NCBI GenBank assembly: GCA_016858145.1
Contig: JAEHOE010000007.1
Location: 1,116,001-1,180,000 of the forward strand
From: Edaphochlamys debaryana
Taxonomy: Eukaryota > Chlorophyta > Chlorophyceae > Chlamydomonadales
Direction: 5' to 3'
Length of the DNA: 64,000 bases
A program made the translations under genes and the position numbers. Positions 1-10,760 of the stretch are shown one piece after another. The notes under the pieces were generated by a model that was not told the DNA's origin, searched no databases, and saw nothing but the letters and a program-made list of their open reading frames with translations. Position 1 is the first letter of the stretch; every line of letters begins with the position of its first letter.

Positions 1-24
1 CGGCCGTCCAGTTTACAGGGCTGG

Positions 25-3000
25 TCAATGAGAGGCGACACGCCCCAGCCAACCCCAGGAGGACAGCCCCCGCCCCTCAGCCCTCCCCACCCCCACCCCG
101 CCCCACCCCCACCCCGCCCCACCCCCACCCCGCCCCACCTCCCCCTGCACCAGCGCCCTCAGCCGCGGCAGCACCCGCCCCTCCAGCAGCGCCTCCGCCG
201 CCGCGCGGTCGTGGTTGGGCACCTGCTCGCACGGGGCCACGTGACACAGAGTCACGCAACGGGCAACATGTGCCCCACATGTGCCGGCATGAGGGGGCAG
301 CGCTGAGTCCTTACGGCAAGCAGATCCAGCGGTACGGCGCGGTACGGCACTGACTCACCTCCACCAGCGTGTCGGCCAGCCAGGTGAGGTCCGTGACGGC
401 CCCCGTGGCCCCCGAGATGGTGACGCGGGAGATGAGCGTGCCTGTGTTTTGGGGGTGGGTGGGGTGGGGATGGGGGGTAGGGAAGGGGGGGTAGGGAAGG
501 GAGGGGAGGGGGGCAGGATGGTGATGGGGGGGGGGGATGTGCAGGAAGGGGGGGACGAGGGAGAGACGCGTTGTTTACGGGTGAAACGTGGGGTTCATGC
601 GCCGGCATGTTACATAAGTACCACACTGAGACCGATAGACTGCGCCTCTGCCCCAACCCCACGGGGACCTCTTCCATATGCATGGCCGTGTCCACCTTGC
701 TTCCCCTCCCGCCCCTGCCCCCCCGGTCCCTGCACCCACCCGACACCAGCCCGCTGACTGCCTCCAGCGCCGCCCACAGCGGCTCCAGCCCCTCGCTCAG
801 GGCCGCGGCCGCCTCAGCGGGATCCAGGGGGCCGGAGAAGAAGGGCGCCGGCTCCGTGAACCAGCCTGGGGGTGGGGGTTGCGTGCAGGGGAGGATGGGT
901 GCTTGAACCCAGGGGGGAGTGAGGGCCCGGATTGCCCCGGGGGCAAGGAGTTTGCTGACAAGGGAGGAGGCGATCATGACATTTGGGGACGAGAGTGGGG
1001 TCGGGGTGCTCGTCGGCAAGTGGCGGATGGCCCTTGGCCCGTGGTCGCCTGGGTGGTGTGACTCTCAACCTCCTGCACCCCCAACCCCCCACCCACTAAC
1101 AACCCCCAACCCCCAACTGCCGACGCACCGTGCAGCACCAGGCGCCCCTTGCGCGGGTCCCGCGTGCCGTGCACCTGCCGTACAGGGAGGGGAGGATGCA
1201 GCACATGTGTACGGCACTGGTGACGACCGCAACAGCAGCATCAGCAACAACCGTCCAAACCACCAACCGCCACAGCAGTTGCACAACCGCCAACGGCCAA
1301 CCGCCACACACGGGGCGGGGCCCGCACACGCACCTGGCGCACGCCGTGGGGGAAGCGCGGGTCGAATACGGTGAGGCGGTTGAAGGGGGAGGGCACCCGA
1401 GTGACCAGGTGCTGGAGCTCCAGGCCCTGGGGGGGGGGGGGGTGGCCGATGGGGGGGGGCAGGGAGCGGGGAAAGGGACATGTCGGGTCGGTTAAAGTCA
1501 GCGGCCGCTCGGGGGAAGCGGTGGGGCAGGTGCCGTGATTAGGCTCACGGCCCCATCGCGACGTCGCGCAGCTCCACTCCACACACCCGGCGGCCGCACC
1601 TTGCGTGGGTCGAAGCTGCGCCAGTAGTTAAGCACCTGGGGGGGCACGGGGGGGGGGAAGGGGGACGGGGGACGCGGGATGCGAGCTTGGAGTGCATGGC
1701 AGACGTAGCGGCGGCAGGCAGCCCGTCACAAGCAAGAACCAGCGGTCCCACGCTTTCCTTTCCCTTAACCGTAGGCTTAACAGTAGGCTGCCGCAAAGGC
1801 GGCTCCGAGTGGCGCGTGCTGCCGTGAGGTCGAGGCCCAGGGATCTCACCTCCGGTTTGAGGATCATGGTCTCACCGCCCACAAACTCCCGCTTGTCCCA
1901 GTCTAGGGGGTGTGGGGGGGGGAAGGGGGTCAGGGATAGGTCAGCCAGCTGCGGTGAGGGAGCATGACGTGTGTCCAGGGGGGCAGCGCGACCGGCAAAG
2001 AGGCCCAGGTAAGGGGCACAAAGGCGACTGGGCTGGGCTTCAGCCTCACAAGCCCCTGGGGGGCAGGCCCTGGCTGCCCACAGCCCCTACTGGACCACCC
2101 CCGCCAGCACCCCGCCCTCCCCGCGCACCCATGGTGAGGGACAGCACGAAGGCGAAGGGGCCGTGCGGGTTGTCGCAGTGCAGCTCCTGAGGGTAGCAGG
2201 GGCGGTGATGGAGTGGGAGGGGGTGGCTGGCTGTTGCTGCGTGGGATCGCGTTACCTTCCCCCAGTGCATTCCCGAACTCGGGAGCAAGGGCTCTCCCCC
2301 ATCGGGCCCCCATCCCCTGCCCGCAGCCGTCCACGTAGTAGCCCTAGCCCTAGTCCTAGCCCAAGCCGCCATCTCGCCTAGTCCTCCCCTAGCCTTGCCG
2401 CTTACACGAGCAGCCCCCATTTGAATCCCAGCTGCACACCCACCTGCCCGCAGCCGTCCACGTAGTAGCTCATCCATATGGGGCTGATTGCGCGGCAGCC
2501 CAGCTGCGTCTCGCCGTAGCTCAGCAGCGCGTCTGGGGCGGAAGGCAGGGTGCGTGGAAGGTTGGAAGGGGGAGCGGGTAGAGAGAGGGACATAGCGGAT
2601 GCAGCGGACAGCGGACAGAGGTGCACTGCCCCCCCCTCCCCCCTCCGCCACCCAGCCCCCACGCCCCATGTCACCCCCCTCCGATAGGCCATAACCACAC
2701 ACCATCACACGTACTTCCACCCCCCTCTGCCCCCCCCCCGCACCCTCCAACTGGGCGTACAGCTCGTCTGGGAAGTACACGGCTGCCTGGGGGCGTAGGG
2801 GCGGGACAGGGAGGGGCGGGACAGGTCAGGTCAGGAAGGAGGAAGGGAGTGGACGCCACGTGGGTGGCAGCGCCATGGGTACTGACCCGGCCTAGACCTC
2901 TTCGCCCGGACGCCCAAAGGCCCAGCACCAAGCAGCCGCACCGGCACAGCTGCACGGCCCCACGCACCTGCGTCCGGATGAGCGTGTACTGGTCCGGCAC

Positions 3001-4485
3001 GTGCCTTGAGGGGTGGGGTGGGGCGGGGGTTGGGGCGCAACGGGGAGCACTCACGCAACTCAGCCTAAGCGCCCAACCCATTCACGGCTACGGACCTGTC
3101 TTCAGTCCTGGTTGCAAGCCACACCACCACTCCAATACCCCGCCACACACCCGGTCCCACTCTCGCCCAACTCTCCAGCCTCCACCATCACTCCTCCCCC
3201 CGACTCCCTTCTCCCCACCTCCACCATCGTGCCCAACCCACGTCCACCGACCTTCGCGATATCCCGCCACCCACCTGGTCCCCAATCCCTGCCACCCTGC
3301 GTTGTCACTCCTTGCCACATCGCCCCGGATTGCCCCCAAACCCCCCGCCCCTGCCCCCCCGGCCCCCTCACCAGTAGTCCCACACGAACCGCTCCGGGTG
3401 GGTGGCCCGGGGGTCAGCGAAGCGGCCGTCAAACACCCCCCGCAGCGCCCCCGCAAGCTGTGGGGTCAGGAAGCCGTCGCGCACGATCACGTGCTGTGCC
3501 GTACACAGCTCGGGGAGCACGGGGATGTCTGGGGGGTGGGAGGGGCGTGGGGAGGAGGGGGTGGAGAGGAGGACATGTGGAGGAGGGTGTTGGGAGGAGG
3601 GGATGGAGAGGGGAGGCACGGCAGGAGAGGGCGGGAACAGGGGGTGTGGGCGGAGGAGGGCGCAACGGGGAGCCGCCTGCTCCCAAGGCATGCACACACG
3701 AAGCCCGCAGCGACTATCATGGTCCAACCGTCAACTCCCAACCGCCAACGCCCAACCGCCAACTCCCAACCTCACCCTGCGCCTCCAGCTCCCGGACCAC
3801 CTCGGGGTCACTCCAGGGGTCCCAGTCGGGCGGGCGGTCGCTCAGTTGGTTGCCTGGGGGAGGTGCATTTGGTGATTGGGAGACGTCACACCTAGCCAAC
3901 GTCAATCGGTCAACAGGAGCAGCGATGTCGCTGGCGAGCCCCCCGTTCCTGCCATCCCCTGGTTAGTCTCTTCTGAGCACCAATCCGGATTCTGAGCATC
4001 AATCGGATTCATATCTCACCCTCCGCAGCGTCGTCCACCTCCTCGCTCCCCGACCCAGAGCCGTGTGCCTCCGGCGCCGCCGCCGCCGCCGAGGATCCCC
4101 GCCAGGGCGCCGCCGCCGTCACCGTCACCCCCTGCCCCTGCTGCTGCCGCGGAGCCTCCTCCTGTCGCTGGGATGAAGAAGCCGCCGTGGGGGTTGGAGC
4201 GGCCGGGGAGGGGGCAGGAGCGGGCGCGGGGGCCGGCGCCTTGGCCGGCGCACGACCCGAGGTGGAGGCCACGGCCGCGGCCCCATCGCTAGCCTGCTTG
4301 GGCGCGCGTGGGGCCGGGGCCGCCTTGGCCGCAGGACTGCTTTTGGCGGCAGCAGCTGAGGCAGTTTCGGGCGGGTTTCGCTCACGGCGGCCAGTCCCGC
4401 CAGTGGCTGGGCCCGGGGCTGCGTGGGCCAGGGCCGAGGGAGGCACGGGCGGGTGAGAGGCTGACGACGCCGCGACCGGCGTCAA
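25..4485 (-). CDS. 2-oxoglutarate/Fe(II)-dependent oxygenase family protein
   Basis: Fourteen exons in consistent phase give about 520 residues: 4020-4485, 3776-3853, 3372-3528, 2968-3004, 2744-2786, 2444-2532, 2129-2186, 1850-1902, 1600-1635, 1334-1426, 1129-1174, 740-865, 359-441 and 25-222. The first 155 residues are a low-complexity Ala/Pro/Gln tract. The catalytic core is visible as HxD (His293, Asp295, in ELHCDNPHG), a distal His366 (DPRFPHGVRQV) and an Arg381 about 15 residues on (KGRLVLHGWF), the pattern of iron ligands and 2-oxoglutarate binder in this superfamily. The double-stranded beta-helix spans roughly residues 230-390. The substrate is not evident; prolyl hydroxylase-like and other oxidative roles are both open. 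The N-terminus is uncertain: an ATG followed by a GTGAGC donor at about 4537-4551 could be an upstream first exon. The last exon may be spliced further in its Gly-rich tail. Confidence 0.8.
85..138. repeat. C-rich 16-bp tandem repeat in last exon of the oxygenase gene
   Basis: About three copies of a C-rich 16-bp unit (ccccaccccgccccac) lie inside the last exon. They encode a Gly/Trp/Val-rich tail (GWGWGGVGVG). A length change here would alter only the protein's C-terminus. Confidence 0.7.
1079..1312. repeat. Dispersed CAACCGCCAACTCC-type minisatellite, intron copy 1
   Basis: Two intron stretches (about 1079-1126 and 1246-1312) are built from imperfect caaccgcc/caactccc units. The same motif recurs at about 3720-3772 in another intron of this gene, at 60328-60375 in a phosphoglycerate mutase intron, and in short form near 58516 and 43409. 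Confidence 0.6.
2316..2342 (-). other. Intronic copy of the end of oxygenase exon 6
   Basis: These 27 bases are identical to 2443-2469, the 3' end of exon 6 that encodes YYVDGCGQ. The copy lies 127 bp downstream in the following intron. It lacks a GT after the copied CAG, so it should not act as a donor. Confidence 0.8.
3720..3772. repeat. Dispersed CAACCGCCAACTCC-type minisatellite, intron copy 2
   Basis: Four imperfect units of caaccgccaactccc type lie immediately downstream (minus-strand sense) of the exon 2 donor. They belong to the same family as the copy at 1079-1312. Confidence 0.65.
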
Positions 4486-4911
4486 GAATGCGCTGGTCGA
4501 CCGGGGCAGCGCTCACCTTCTGACGGGGCATCGGTCTGCCTCCGGGCCTTGGCGGCACATGAGACGAGCCGGATGCGGCCTAGCAGGGGTGTCGGCGTGA
4601 CATGGCGAGCGCAATTGTGCCCCGACGGGCAGTGTCTGAGCCCAGAGAGCATTGCGGGACTTGACTAAGGCTACTGATGTATGGACTGTTTCACGCACTG
4701 GCTCAGTCCCAAAAAGGATGCATGGGTGGCGTTCAGATTGCACCAAGCCGCTGTGGAACTGCTGTCTGGGCCCGTTAACTTGACACTTGTTACTTCGCGA
4801 ACCCAAAGAACTGATTAGCAAGGCGGTCAGAGCACGTCTGTCGACCTACTTTGCGGAACCTTCCTCTCGGGCCTTGCTCAATCGTTCTAGCCGCTTATCC
4901 CACTAGTAACC
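4486..4911. promoter_or_regulatory. Divergent promoter between oxygenase and STI1-motif genes
   Basis: About 426 bp separate the two divergent start codons. Base composition is more balanced than in the flanking coding DNA, as expected for promoters in GC-rich green-algal genomes. No specific factor site was recognised. Part of it may be a 5' exon of the oxygenase (about 4537-4551). Confidence 0.5.
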
Positions 4912-6713
4912 ATGGCTGACTTTGATGATGATGGTAGGCACGCGAAGCTATTCAGCTGTGGGCGAGCTCCATGGGCCGCGGCAAGCTCGACGCGTCGACA
5001 CGTGCATCGCTTTCTTGGCCCACGCAGACGCCCCTCCGCCGCTTTCGAGCTTATCGGAGCAGGTGGAGGCTCTGAAGCTCCGGAGCAGAGGAGGGGGCGA
5101 GTCAACATCGGGGCAAGGACTCCCAGATGAGGCCGCGCTGCGCGTGGCGAACGTCGTGATCAAGAAAGAGTCGGGTGCGGGTGGAGATGAAGGGGAGACT
5201 GGGGGGGAGATATGGAGGGCCTCCCCGGCGCGTCTGTTCGAAGGGGGTTTGGGGCGAGCACACGCCTGAACCCTCCCTTACCCGCCATCAAGCGCCCTCA
5301 CCTGGGTGCTCAACCAATAGCTGCCGGGGGAACATGCCAAGCCCCGCACTTGCTCTGCGCGGGCAGAGGGTTGCATTAAGGGTCAAGATGGTGTGCCGAG
5401 CTGGTTTGGGGAAATGGTTCTTCATGCCCGCTCACTATCAGGTCTCCTGTCCCCCGACCCCGTACCAATCGCAGAGAAGCCGGCACCAAAGCCCGTGGTC
5501 CTCAAAAAGGGTTTCTTTGATGCCCCACCGCCGAAACGGAAACCCAAACCCGCTGGGTCAACAGACAAACCCAAGGTGGGCCCTGCCAAGGTGCCACCTC
5601 GGGGCCTTCCTCCGCGCATGCCCTCCTCCCGTCAGCCCCCGCGCATCCGCTCCCGTGCCCCCACAACCCCCTCCTCCTCCTACCCCCAACCCTCCAGCCT
5701 TCCCCCCCTCTCCCCCATTCTTCCCCCTCCGCTCCCCTCCCCGCCCCTGCACAGCCCGCGGACGACATCCCCCTCATCAAGCCCCGGCAGCAGCCCCCGG
5801 CCGCCGGCTCCGGCCCCGCCATCCCCGACTTCCTGCGTGTGGAGCCGAGCGAGGAGCAGCAGCGCTACGAGGCCATGAAGCAGCAGCTGCTGGACACACT
5901 CAAACCCACGCCCGGTGAGGAGTGGAGGGGGGGGCAGGATGAAGGATACGCTGGAGAGGGATGCGCAAGCACGATGGGGATGGGAAGGGGAGGGCTGCCC
6001 ACGCCCGGTGGGGACGGGGAGGGGAGCTGAGGAGATGGCGCTCACGTCCGTTGTGTGGCAGGCAGGTAGTGGGGATGGTGCGTGGGGGTAGCCGAGTTCA
6101 AGCGTCGGGGGCAGCAGGTGGCCTTGCGGAGGGTACGGGTGCGGCCCTCAATCCCGATCTCCCTCCCTTCCTTGCCCCCCGCCCCTCCCTTCCCCGCCCT
6201 TCCAGACATGGTTCAGAAGGTGGGCTCCCAGCCTCAGCTCATGGCGGGGTTCGAGGACCCGGCCGTCATGGCCGCAGTCAACGACATCGCGGCCAACCCC
6301 CAGAACTTCAAGAAGTACAAGAACAACCCCAAAGTGGGTGGGCCGAACGGAGGCACACGGAGAGAGCGAGATTACGGAGCCGCAGAGGGCAAGCGCAGTG
6401 GCTAGTTAGCAGGACGGGGGCAGCGTTTCTCGCTGATTCAATTGGCGGTTTGGTACGCGCTGCCCAGGCCCAGCTGGAGGAGCTGCAGTGGCTCAGGCAC
6501 CAGCGCTTGTGCCGCGTGCTGTTTTCGCCTTGTTGCCTTCTTCCCCTGAATGTTCAGCTTCCCCTAAGCCGTGCCCTGCCGTCCCCGCCGCCTCCGCAGG
6601 TGCTTGCCTTCTACCAAGCCATGGGGGCGGTGATGGGGGAGAAGCTGGAGAAGGCGGGGGTGGTGCCGGGGGCAGCAGCTGCAGGCGCGGAGGCGCCAGG
6701 GCCGCAGCGATAG
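4912..6713 (+). CDS. STI1/Hip-motif (DP-domain) small co-chaperone-like protein
   Basis: Six exons (4912-4933, 5038-5175, 5475-5575, 5755-5914, 6206-6333, 6600-6713) are in perfect phase and encode 220 residues. The first two-thirds is charged and Pro/Lys-rich. The conserved part is residues about 141-200: FEDPAVMAAVNDIAANP then KKYKNNPKV and FYQAMGAVMGEKLEK. This resembles the DPEVMAAFQDVAQNP...KYQSNPKV motif of Hip (ST13) and the STI1/DP domains that bind Hsp70/Hsp90 clients. There are no TPR repeats, so it is not Hip or Hop itself. By inference it is a small chaperone-binding or client-binding protein. The ATG at 4912 is preceded by cac-cat-type sequence without another in-frame ATG and starts the MADFDDD acidic leader. 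Confidence 0.75.
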
Positions 6714-7543
6714 CGAGGGATGGGCTTGATTGGGGCTTGGGCAATGTGGGGTGCCACGGGAGCAGAGAGTGGGCTGGGGGGAAGACTACCAGGCGGGGAG
6801 GGAACGCATGAGCAAGCGGCGCACGGCGAGCGGCGAACAAGCGCGCACGGCGAAGCGGCGGCTGGTTGGTGTGAACACTGAGAGAGAGGGGGAGGGGGTA
6901 GAGTGTGTGACCCCGAGGGCTTGGGGCTGTGCGCACACACATGGGCCTGCCGCTCCTTTTCGAGGGCGTGCTGGCGAGCAACGGCGTCAGTTAGCCTAGG
7001 AGCTGCTGGAGCTGCTCGGTATGCTATGCTTCGAGGGGACTTTTACGCGGCCCCAGTGCTGCCCGGCCTAGCGGGGTTTGGGGCTGCGCCCTTTCCCCTG
7101 TCCTGAGGAGGACAGACACCCTTGGAAGCTGCAAGTGGATGTCGGTTTGGGCTGCGGGCTGGGGCTGTGGTCCCACGGGGTGGTCTACTCGCGTAGAGCT
7201 GCGGGTGGGGAAGGAGGGCTAGCAGTAATAGGCCCTGATGCGCCCAGGGACTGGGCGGCGGGGCAAGGTACTGACGGTGGCTTTGACGGATTGAGTCTCC
7301 ACGCAGCATGTGGGCGTGAGCGCAGGCCGGTGAACGTGGGCCAGCAGAAGCCTCCCATAAATCGGTACTTGACTCAGGCTCAACTTGATACATCTCTTTC
7401 GTCCATACGTCCATCAAAAGGCAGGCCGTAATCGATACGTCAAAGCTCAGCCCCACCTGCGCCGTCCTGTGTCAAACACGCACGTGCGTCCGCCTTTGTC
7501 CGACCGTCCCTGGCTAGAGAGTAGTGGAGCGCTCGTGCGCACG
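6714..7543. other. Convergent 3' flanks, no gene seen
   Basis: This stretch lies between the stops of the STI1-motif gene (+) and the membrane-protein gene (-) and should contain both 3' UTRs. Open frames exist but show no domain, no splice-consistent extension and no similarity I recognise. I found no clear TGTAA signal on either strand. Confidence 0.5.
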
Positions 7544-9691
7544 TCATGTCGTCACCTGCCCTTCGTGATCCGCTTCACCCGCAATCCCCACCGTGATCTC
7601 AGCTGCAGGGACCGCCGGCTCTGGCGCCCTGTCCCCTTGCGTCCCTCCGCTGTCCGTGTCCGACCAGCGTTTGGGCAGGGACCAGCCCGGCAGGGGCGTC
7701 ACGCGGGACGACGACGATATGAGCGAGCCGTTGTCATCCAGAGGATCACGTAACGAGTGGTAGTTGGCGGCGCCGACGATGACTGATGCCACCACGGCGC
7801 CCACCACGATCGTCCACACCAGAAAGTACGCCATGTCGTACACGCCTTTGAGACCTCGAGAGCCCTCATCCTGCGTCGCGATAGGAATAGACAGAGCGGC
7901 AGTTGGACGAGGGGACAAGACCAGACGTAACAGGCCTTTCACTCTACCCACACCAACACAGCCCCAATCCCAAATAAAGCGCCCCCCCCCACACACACCT
8001 CCACTATGTAGTCGGGGGTCATCATCATGGTGAAGAACACGAGGGCCGCGAAGAAGAAGTAGGTCCCTGCAGGGCCGCAAGCGTTGGGGAGGCAGGGCCG
8101 GGTGCGTGCCGGGGTGAGGGGCACGGCCATAACTCATGCGAGGCCCATGACCTCGTGCCTCCTAGGCGTGCCACGCACAGGCTCAGAGCTTGAGTGGACA
8201 GTAGCAAGAGCTTGACTGCTCGCGCTCTGGAGCGAAGTCACCAGTTCACCACCAGGGCCCGATGTAGCCCCTGTTGCTGCCATCCCGGGTGAGCCTTTGG
8301 GACCCCGGACCACCTGTCTTCGCGCACGGTCGAGCGACGCCCGCACCCTTCTCCTCCATCCTTCAGCCTGCAGCCTGCACCCTCACCCCTCACCCGTGAT
8401 GAGGAGGGCCACCAGGAGCAGCAGGATCCAGCGCTCGAACCTGTACCAGCGCCTGTGGGCGGGGGCGGCGGGCGGGTGGGCAAAGGCGAAGGGTGCGTGG
8501 GCAGGCGGGCCTCGACACACGGCTGCTGCTGCCTCCCCCGCTCCCCGGAAGGTTGATCCCCCACATCCCTACCGTAGCACTCCCTCTACCTGCTGCTCCA
8601 GTCCTCCTGCTTTGCTTGCTTGGTAGCTCCCTGGCTTGCCCATGGTGGCGGGTCTAACCAACCCGCCTTCCTTAACCCACGCCAGGGGCAACCCAGCGTT
8701 ACCCTATTCCTAGTCCTTTTCCTATTGCCTGGCTTACCTGTGCGAATCTCCCCGGATGCGTGCGAAGGCCATGAAGGTGTACAGCAGTACGTCCAGTACG
8801 AGGCACATAGTGAGGGCCACGATGGAGCCAAAGGCCTGAGGGGAGGGGGGGAGCATGGGGGGCACGTGCTTGGGGTGGGCGTGGGGGTGGGTGGGCGCGG
8901 GAAGGGGGTTGGGCGCGGCGGCTGGGGGATGGCGCAGCGCTTCAGCTGCTTCCCTGCTGGTCTTTCCTTCTTCAACCTGCCGGCCACGCATGCACACGCA
9001 CCTGCAAGATGAAGTTCTTGCTTGGCGCAGAGTGGCCCGTGTTAAACTGCGGGACTGGGTGGAGATACGTACTGCGGCAGGTGAGATGAGGACGGGGTAG
9101 GGCATGAGAAGAGCTGCCCACGGCTTCCGTGTGGCTTGGGGCCGAGGCCTCACCCGTGATGGCGGATACTGAGGGGTCCGATTCCTTGCCAAGCACTCGC
9201 AGCCCACGGTCCACCTCCCCTCGCAGTACTTTCATACCTTCTGGTAGTACCGAGCATAGTTGTTGGTCTCGGAGTGAAGCAGCAGCCTCGCGTCCGCCGC
9301 CGCAATGACGTCGTACTGCACCGCCAACACGAGCGTTACGGCCAGCGCCAGCACCAGCGCGGCCAGCACGCCCAGCGTGCTCAGTACGCGGTCCAGGTCG
9401 TCGTACCGGGGCGTGAACATGAGCACCTGGGGATGGGGGGTGGGGAGGTAGTTGGGTTGTGTGTGTCAAGGCGGTGGACGACAGGGGCACAGGAGGTCGA
9501 TTGGCGGGGCGCCAGCCGTAGTAGCTAGCCTCACTGCTTGTGTGGACATTTGCCTCGCCGGTCCAGCCTTGGAAGTAGAATGGCGATCCCTGTTCAGAAC
9601 CATGTTCAGCACCAACGCTGAGGTATCTGACCTGGTACACCAGGTTAATGCCTGGTATGAACAGCAGCCAGAGGCCGGGAGGGGTCCGCAT
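7544..9691 (-). CDS. Polytopic membrane protein of unknown function
   Basis: Seven exons join in phase: 9632-9691, 9238-9426, 9002-9046, 8738-8835, 8394-8452, 7999-8066 and 7544-7870, giving about 281 residues. Hydrophobic segments are seen at VLSTLGVLAALVLALAVTL, in SIVALTMCLVLDVLLYTFMA, in the pair WILLLLVALLITG and TYFFFAALVFFTMMM, and at YFLVWTIVVGAVVASVIVGA, so four to five membrane spans are likely. A hydrophilic Ser/Asp-rich C-terminal tail of about 75 residues follows, probably cytosolic. A YDDLDR motif sits just before the first strong span. I do not recognise the family. The start is the weakest point: the ATG at 9691 lies in an exon that also has an acceptor just before it, so an upstream exon is possible. 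Confidence 0.65.
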
Positions 9692-10760
9692 GTTGCCTGT
9701 ACGTCCAAGGAAGGGGCAGGGCGGCCGGGGTGGAGGGCATAGCCCCCCCGTAGTACACAAGCAACGAGGCTTTCGGGCAAGGGGCCGGACCCCCCACGAA
9801 TCGGGGCTGGGCGTGTACAAGCGGAAGCCCGCGGCCTTCACACCGCGCCTTGCGCACTACGTGGATACCATCCAAGTGCTCACTGAAGCTGTCAGGTTGG
9901 TGTAAACTTGGTTACCGCAATCGAAACTCGATTTCCGCCTTGGCCTCCGGCACGTTCCGGCAGCCCTGCCGGTCAAATCAGCTTTACTTGTGTCAAGAAG
10001 TTCCGCTCTCTGTTTTGGGAGGGCCAGGGGTTGCTTTGGGCGAGCTCCGGCATTGTCGGGGCGGTCGCGGGAACGTTGCGTGTGCAGCGGTGTATCGTGG
10101 CTAGCTACTTGGAATGATGCTGTGAAATACAGGACAAGTATGGCAGGTAAAAGGGGCGTATGCAACAATGCGCGCACGGCAGTTGGGGCCGCGTCGTGCC
10201 GTGCGGCTGTAAGGGGCTGTACCTCGGGACACCTGACAGCTGAAAGTGAGCGGCCGTGACGCTTGCAAGCTTCATTGTGGTGTTCATGCCGTTGTGACGG
10301 CGGCCTGTGTCAGGGGATACGCCCGAAGGCGAGCCGGCTTCCCCTGGCCTTCCAGAAGAAGTGTCTACCAACACGCTTTCAACTTGCATGCCCAGCCCAG
10401 GCAAGGTTGCCATGCACTCTTAAGTCCAGAGGAAACGCTCTAGCCCATGGCCCCCTAGGATCTTCACGAGGTCTGCGCGTGCATGCAGCACAGCAGCCTT
10501 CCGCTAGGACCCGCCACGCCCTGCAGCGCCTGAGTCCGGCGGTCCACGCACCAGTAGTGCCTCCTCCCCGCCTGCCCAACCGCCTCACACTTTGACAGTG
10601 CATCCCACATGAATGCTGCCAGCCCCCTTGTTCGCACTCCCCGCCTCCTCCCGCCTCCTCTCCCCGTTCCCTTTCTCCCACCTCTGCCTCCCCACTTCAC
10701 CCCCCCACCCCACCCCGCCCCGCCCCTCCCCGCTTAGCCCCTGCTGCCGCCGTCGCCGCC
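9692..10760. other. Intergenic: 5' flank of membrane gene and 3' flank of CFAP61
   Basis: About 1.07 kb between two minus-strand genes. Short open frames are present on both strands but none has recognisable domains or consistent splice signals. A 5' exon of the membrane-protein gene could lie in 9700-10200. Confidence 0.45.

Noticed and set aside
2336..2372. ccctagccctagtcctag run resembling telomere repeat
   Set aside because: Units are CCCTAG rather than the algal CCCTAAAA, there are only three or four, and they lie inside an intron.
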